NCBI GenBank assembly: GCA_046048875.1
Contig: JBJOFG010000017.1
Span: forward strand, 1 to 64,000
Direction: 5' to 3'
Source of the DNA: CAIZGX01 sp046048875
GTDB taxonomy: Bacteria; Bacteroidota; Bacteroidia; Flavobacteriales_D; Sanyastnellaceae
Length of the DNA stretch: 64,000 bases
Below, piece by piece: positions 60,633-64,000 of this stretch (positions are counted from its first letter, which is position 1; every line of letters begins with the position of its first letter). Made by a program: the position numbers and the translations under genes. The notes beneath the pieces are model-generated. The model was not told the origin of the DNA. It worked only from the letters and a program-made list of their open reading frames with translations, and made no database searches.

Positions 60633-60787
60633 GAAATAATAATTTTCGGATACTTGGTTTTGGTAACGTAAAGGACGTGCAATAAGTTCCAAGATTGGAT
60701 GAATATTTTTAAAGTGTTAAACACTGAGCGTTTAAAAAAAAATCGCTGAGAGGAAACATTAATCATTGGTTAACGTACTTTTCCACT

Positions 60788-61630
60788 GTGAAAAAACTCG
60801 TACAATTCGTATTTCTTTTTCTAGTTTCTAAGGCATCTTTTGGTCAAGACTTTCGCTCAATGGCCATTCAGCAATATGCAGAAGGGAACTATGACGTTGC
60901 TCTGCACAGTATTAATCAAATAGAAAATTTTGAATCTTGTGATTACTTCGTCAAAGCCAATGCGCTCCAAAAACTCGGACAATTCCAACAAGCCAGTTTA
61001 AATTATAACGAAGCCAAATCGAACGGTTGCGGGGAAGAACTCCTTTTGCTCAACAATGGTATCTGCGAATACAATCTCGGTAATCTCAGTGAAGCTGTCC
61101 ATCTACTGAAACTCTTTGTGCACCAGCACAACACGAATTTTCAAGGCCATTACTGGTTGGCTTCGGCGTATTACCTTCAACATAAATATTCAAAAAGTCG
61201 CGATGCATTAGAGGTAGTTTTTTCATTGAATGAATCCTTCGCGCCGGCCTATTTCTTAGATGCCGCCATTCATCAAAGCCGCAAACAGTATGCAGCGGCA
61301 GCAGAAACCTTTCTAGAGGCCTACGCTTTGGATAGCACGCTTGAAGATGCGCGTTTACAAGCGGGAATTTCAATGCTCGACATGCAGAAAAACGAAGAAG
61401 CCTTAGCCGTATTCAAACAAATGTTGAAGCCGACGAATACGTTTTATGTTCAAGCGTTGTACTACGCCGGTGAGACTTCTTATTTGTTGAAGGAAAACGA
61501 CGAGGCTTGTAAGTATTGGAGGGCAGCTGCAGAAGCTGGGGATTACGACTCGAAAGAAATTGTTCAAACCTGGTGCGAAAACAAAAAGACACCCATTTTC
61601 AAGATGCGATCTTCACGCTTGAAGTTCTAA
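60788..61630 (+). CDS. Secreted tetratricopeptide-repeat protein
   Basis: A 280-aa protein with signal peptide (MKKLVQFVFLFLVSKASFGQ) and five to six TPRs spanning about residues 25-260 (MAIQQYAEGNYDVALHSINQ; YNLGNLSEAVHLLKLFVHQH; YWLASAYYLQHKYSKSRDAL; YYAGETSYLLKENDEACKYW). TPRs act as protein-interaction scaffolds in the periplasm. The start is GTG at 60788; no ATG upstream in frame fits the signal peptide. It overlaps the convergent Big_5 lipoprotein gene by 4 bases at its 3' end. Confidence 0.9.
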   Translation: MKKLVQFVFLFLVSKASFGQDFRSMAIQQYAEGNYDVALHSINQIENFESCDYFVKANALQKLGQFQQASLNYNEAKSNGCGEELLLLNNGICEYNLGNLSEAVHLLKLFVHQHNTNFQGHYWLASAYYLQHKYSKSRDALEVVFSLNESFAPAYFLDAAIHQSRKQYAAAAETFLEAYALDSTLEDARLQAGISMLDMQKNEEALAVFKQMLKPTNTFYVQALYYAGETSYLLKENDEACKYWRAAAEAGDYDSKEIVQTWCENKKTPIFKMRSSRLKF

Positions 61631-63195
61631 TTCAGAACAACCGTCACACTCCAGTTAGCGCGCACTTCAATGGGTTTTGAAAAAACACTCACGGGTTCAC
61701 ATCTTATTTTTTGTTGAAGATCTGCAATGTCCCATTGGCCGTTTCTGTTCACATCGTGCACCAAACGCACGGTGTATTTCCCTGGCTGAATTCCGCTAAA
61801 GACGAGGGTTTCAGCATAATCTACTTTCCGAACCACGATTCCCTTTTCATTGCGAAGCTCCACGAATTTCTTAAAGCTTTTGTCTTCCAACAGTGGAATG
61901 GATAATTCCAAATTACCCAATTTCTCAGCCGTTGGAAATTCAAAATTGAGTTGAAGGGTATCGTTAGTGGTTCCGTAAGCAGTTTCCCAAGCTCCTGGCA
62001 AAATGCGCAGACTTCCCTTGCCAGTTAACTCACTCGCAGCCGCATCTATTTGAATGGCATGATGTAACGGTGAATTCGTTTCAACAATCGTTGCCGCGGC
62101 TTGAATTCCGCGAATGGTTATGTCACACGAGTTTCGTTTCAACACCGCGTAGGACGGCGCTTTCACCAACATTAATTCTTTCGGGTTTTTTTGAATTGGT
62201 CCTGAGAATTTAAACTTCTTCAACTTTGGTGATTTCGCCAAATAAGCACTCAACGTATCTGCCGGCTGCTGATCGAATGAGAAAATGACGCCCTCGAAAT
62301 TGTTATTTGGAAGAGCGCCTTCTCTTCCACCTATAGCGAAAAACAAGGTGTCGCTGTTCTCCAATGACCCGTACCGAAAAGGAATATTTGCGGAAACAGG
62401 GGACAATCGAATTCTATCTATCATGCCGTATGCGCCAACAATGAAGCCACTTCCAACAGAATCTGTCTTGAATACATCCTCTGAGATTTTCTCTATTTTC
62501 TTCGGAGACAAACGCATATTCAATGGATACGATTGTTCGGTTGAAACAGGTTGCTCTATGAAGTCACCCACTTCGTTCTCATCCCAAATTCTGTTTTCAT
62601 TTAAATCGGAAAAAGCAGCGATATGAAAAATTGTCTTCGGTAAATAGTTGAAGGTAAACTCTCCCTTTTCATTCACCTTTTTGGCATAAGCCACCGATCC
62701 CATTAGACTGTCTGAATACAAGACAACCGTAGCCTTTTCAGGGACACCACCCTTTTGTGCGTCGTAAACAGCGCCGCTAAGTGAAGCTGAATCAAGTTTA
62801 CTTCCGGTCGAGAAAACAAAATTCAGAGAAGCTTTATTTCCTTCCGTAATATCTGAAATGGCGTTGCCGAATTCAATGGTGTATGTCGTATTCGCCTTCA
62901 ACGTATCGGTCCACGAAAGCATAGCTAAGCGCTTATTGCAAATGAGCGTAGCCGGTTGTTTCAATGCTGGAGAAACGATTACTTCATTCGCGGCACCTGC
63001 TTGAACGAACTCATCGAAATTCAGCACAAGCGTATTTGTTGCAACATTCGTGGCGAATGAGTCGATGCTTTGGGCCAAAAGCTTTGGCGGAGTGACATCT
63101 TTCGCACCTCCATTCAGTCCGCGCACCTGAGCGCATCCCACAGCAACGAGCGCGATTCCAATGACAATACTATTTCGAAGATTAAAAAACTTCAT
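61627..63195 (-). CDS. Lipoprotein with N-terminal Big_5 (Ig-like) domain
   Basis: A 522-aa lipoprotein: lipobox ALVAVGC (Cys21), then the GGAKDVTPPKLLAQSIDSFA motif that opens Big_5/SbsA Ig-like domains in Bacteroidota, followed by LNFDEFVQAG and TTYTIEFGNAISDITEGNKA. Later parts include a carboxypeptidase-regulatory-like segment (LPKTIFHIAAFSDLNENRIW; GKYTVRLVHDVNRNGQWDIA). The family is common in Bacteroidota without known function. It overlaps the msrC stop by 14 bases, so the two are coupled. Confidence 0.88.
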   Translation of the reverse strand: MKFFNLRNSIVIGIALVAVGCAQVRGLNGGAKDVTPPKLLAQSIDSFATNVATNTLVLNFDEFVQAGAANEVIVSPALKQPATLICNKRLAMLSWTDTLKANTTYTIEFGNAISDITEGNKASLNFVFSTGSKLDSASLSGAVYDAQKGGVPEKATVVLYSDSLMGSVAYAKKVNEKGEFTFNYLPKTIFHIAAFSDLNENRIWDENEVGDFIEQPVSTEQSYPLNMRLSPKKIEKISEDVFKTDSVGSGFIVGAYGMIDRIRLSPVSANIPFRYGSLENSDTLFFAIGGREGALPNNNFEGVIFSFDQQPADTLSAYLAKSPKLKKFKFSGPIQKNPKELMLVKAPSYAVLKRNSCDITIRGIQAAATIVETNSPLHHAIQIDAAASELTGKGSLRILPGAWETAYGTTNDTLQLNFEFPTAEKLGNLELSIPLLEDKSFKKFVELRNEKGIVVRKVDYAETLVFSGIQPGKYTVRLVHDVNRNGQWDIADLQQKIRCEPVSVFSKPIEVRANWSVTVVLN

Positions 63196-63667
63196 TCGCT
63201 AAAATATTGGCTATTTCTTCCAAGCCTGTTAGATCATCTTCGTCGAAGAAGTCGAGTTGGGTGCTATCGACATCCAAAACGCCAATCACCTCACTTCCTT
63301 TTACAATTGGAACTACAATCTCGCTTTTTGAAGCGCTGCTGCAAGCAATGTGTCCAGGAAATTCATCAACGTTGGGAACAATGATTGACGCCCCATTGGC
63401 CCATGAAGTTCCGCAAACTCCTTTTCCATGTTCGATCTGCGTGCAGGCCACAGGACCCTGAAAAACGAAGAGATTGAGGGAGTTGTTGTTCACGATATAG
63501 ATGCCCACCCAAAGAAAATCGAAATTTTCTTTCAGCAAGGCCATGACATTTCCGGCCTTGGCAATAAAATTCGGCTCACCGTCGCATAGCGCAAAAGCCT
63601 GCGCACAAGCGGCTTTGTAACGTTTTTCCTTCGAAAGCTCTTTCGAAATAGTTGGTAATTCAGACAT
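63182..63667 (-). CDS. msrC: Free methionine-(R)-sulfoxide reductase (GAF type)
   Basis: A 161-aa GAF-domain enzyme. The three redox cysteines sit at 75, 85 and 109 (VACTQIEHGKGVCGTSW; GHIACSSASKSEIVVP), the same 10- and 24-residue spacing as Cys84, Cys94 and Cys118 of E. coli fRMsr (MsrC). Residues GVLDVDST and FLWVGIYIVN complete the fold. It reduces free methionine-R-sulfoxide using thioredoxin. Divergent from gcvP and overlapping the downstream lipoprotein gene. Confidence 0.93.
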   Translation of the reverse strand: MSELPTISKELSKEKRYKAACAQAFALCDGEPNFIAKAGNVMALLKENFDFLWVGIYIVNNNSLNLFVFQGPVACTQIEHGKGVCGTSWANGASIIVPNVDEFPGHIACSSASKSEIVVPIVKGSEVIGVLDVDSTQLDFFDEDDLTGLEEIANILANEVF

Positions 63668-63706
63668 AGAAGTTCAAAAGTACAACACCTTGATAAAAAT
63701 CTTGTA

Positions 63707-63736
63707 TTTTGTACTGAAAGGCGTAACCTATATTTG
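63707..63736 (+). promoter_or_regulatory. gcvP promoter
   Basis: -33 TTTTG at 63707-63711, 17-base spacer, -7 TATATTTG at 63729-63736: a perfect Bacteroidota promoter, 20 bases before the gcvP ATG. Confidence 0.8.
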
Positions 63737-63756
63737 CTGACCTAAAGACAAAATGT

Positions 63757-64000
63757 ATGTCATCTACTAATTTCAGAGATCGCCACAACGGCCCTCGCCA
63801 AGAAGAAGTATCACACATGTTACAAACCATTGGTGTGAACTCTATTGACCAATTGATTAACGAGACTGTTCCAGCGCACATTCGCTTGAAAGCCCCGTTA
63901 AATGTATCAAGCGCAATGAGCGAAGATGAATATCTGAGCCACGCATGGTCATTGGGAAAAATGAATGTGGTTGCAAAAAACTACATCGGATTGGGATACC
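63757..64000 (+). CDS. gcvP: Glycine dehydrogenase (decarboxylating), P-protein, 5' part
   Basis: The first 81 codons of the glycine-cleavage P-protein; the gene runs off the right edge. FRDRHNGPRQEEVSHMLQTI and IDQLINETVPAHIRLKAPLN followed by NYIGLGY are the conserved N-terminal blocks (usual F-x2-RHIGP; here RHNGP). P-protein is the PLP enzyme that decarboxylates glycine and passes aminomethyl to H-protein. ATG 63757 is chosen because the ATG four bases earlier stops after four codons. A consensus promoter lies upstream. Confidence 0.93.
   Translation, partial: MSSTNFRDRHNGPRQEEVSHMLQTIGVNSIDQLINETVPAHIRLKAPLNVSSAMSEDEYLSHAWSLGKMNVVAKNYIGLGY

Noticed and set aside
1..64000. tRNA, rRNA, riboswitch or prophage
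   Set aside because: No tRNA-like cloverleaf, rRNA segment, phage structural gene or integrase was recognised by eye; a covariance-model search would be needed to exclude small RNAs.

Overview
The window is chromosomal DNA from a member of the Bacteroidota, most likely order Flavobacteriales (a Cryomorphaceae/Crocinitomicaceae-like lineage is my guess). The evidence is the conserved mutY-ssb-gldE-gldD cluster with a neighbouring HU gene, many secreted proteins carrying C-terminal type IX secretion (T9SS) sorting domains, a run of parvulin-type periplasmic chaperones, and promoters matching the Bacteroidota consensus (TTTG, then TAnnTTTG about 17-21 bases later) without Shine-Dalgarno sequences. 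No rRNA or tRNA gene was recognised. Coding density is high and no gene-free stretch exceeds 300 bases.

Layout. 1-7.4 kb: a minus-strand operon guaB, three SurA/PpiC-type folding factors, a MoxR ATPase and a cut-off glycosyltransferase. 7.4-11.4 kb: gdhA (minus) and a divergent RND exporter. 11.4-18.1 kb: a bipartite signalling island. On the minus strand, overlapping genes encode an E1/ThiF-like adenylating enzyme, an autoinducer-synthase-like N-acyltransferase, a 7TMR-DISM histidine kinase and a receiver-only response regulator. Divergently on the plus strand lie a 20-codon ORF ending in Asn-Asn, a 367-aa protein with a possible PAS-like segment, an XRE regulator and a second receiver-only regulator. 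This is the best candidate in the window for an undescribed system: a predicted small-molecule or modified-peptide signal with its own sensor.

18.1-26.9 kb: housekeeping and gliding genes (TIGR02757, DUF4159, pabA, ridA, gldD, gldE, ssb, mutY, HU, TPR, a 31-aa basic ribosomal-type protein, RNase G/E). 26.9-32.3 kb: small accessory genes (SH3, coiled coil, two-TM, MORN plus aspartic protease, XRE), an HD phosphohydrolase and a HEPN/MNT toxin-antitoxin-like pair. 32.5-50.6 kb: five large T9SS cargo proteins, an IS200-like Y1 transposase element, two lipoproteins and two small outer-membrane barrels. 50.7-64 kb: an HTH regulator, scoB/scoA, PBP1A, uvrC, an epimerase, a tiny 17-codon transcription unit, an OmpA/TSP3 protein, a TPR protein, a Big_5 lipoprotein, msrC and the start of gcvP.

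Two repeat families occupy gene ends. One is a mosaic of short palindromes separated by ATTCG, found at four loci, three of them between convergent genes. The other is a 65-bp element in two copies (61 of 65 bases identical), one beside the Y1 transposase and one embedded in a palindrome mosaic 15 kb away. Together they resemble a REP/RAYT-type relationship.
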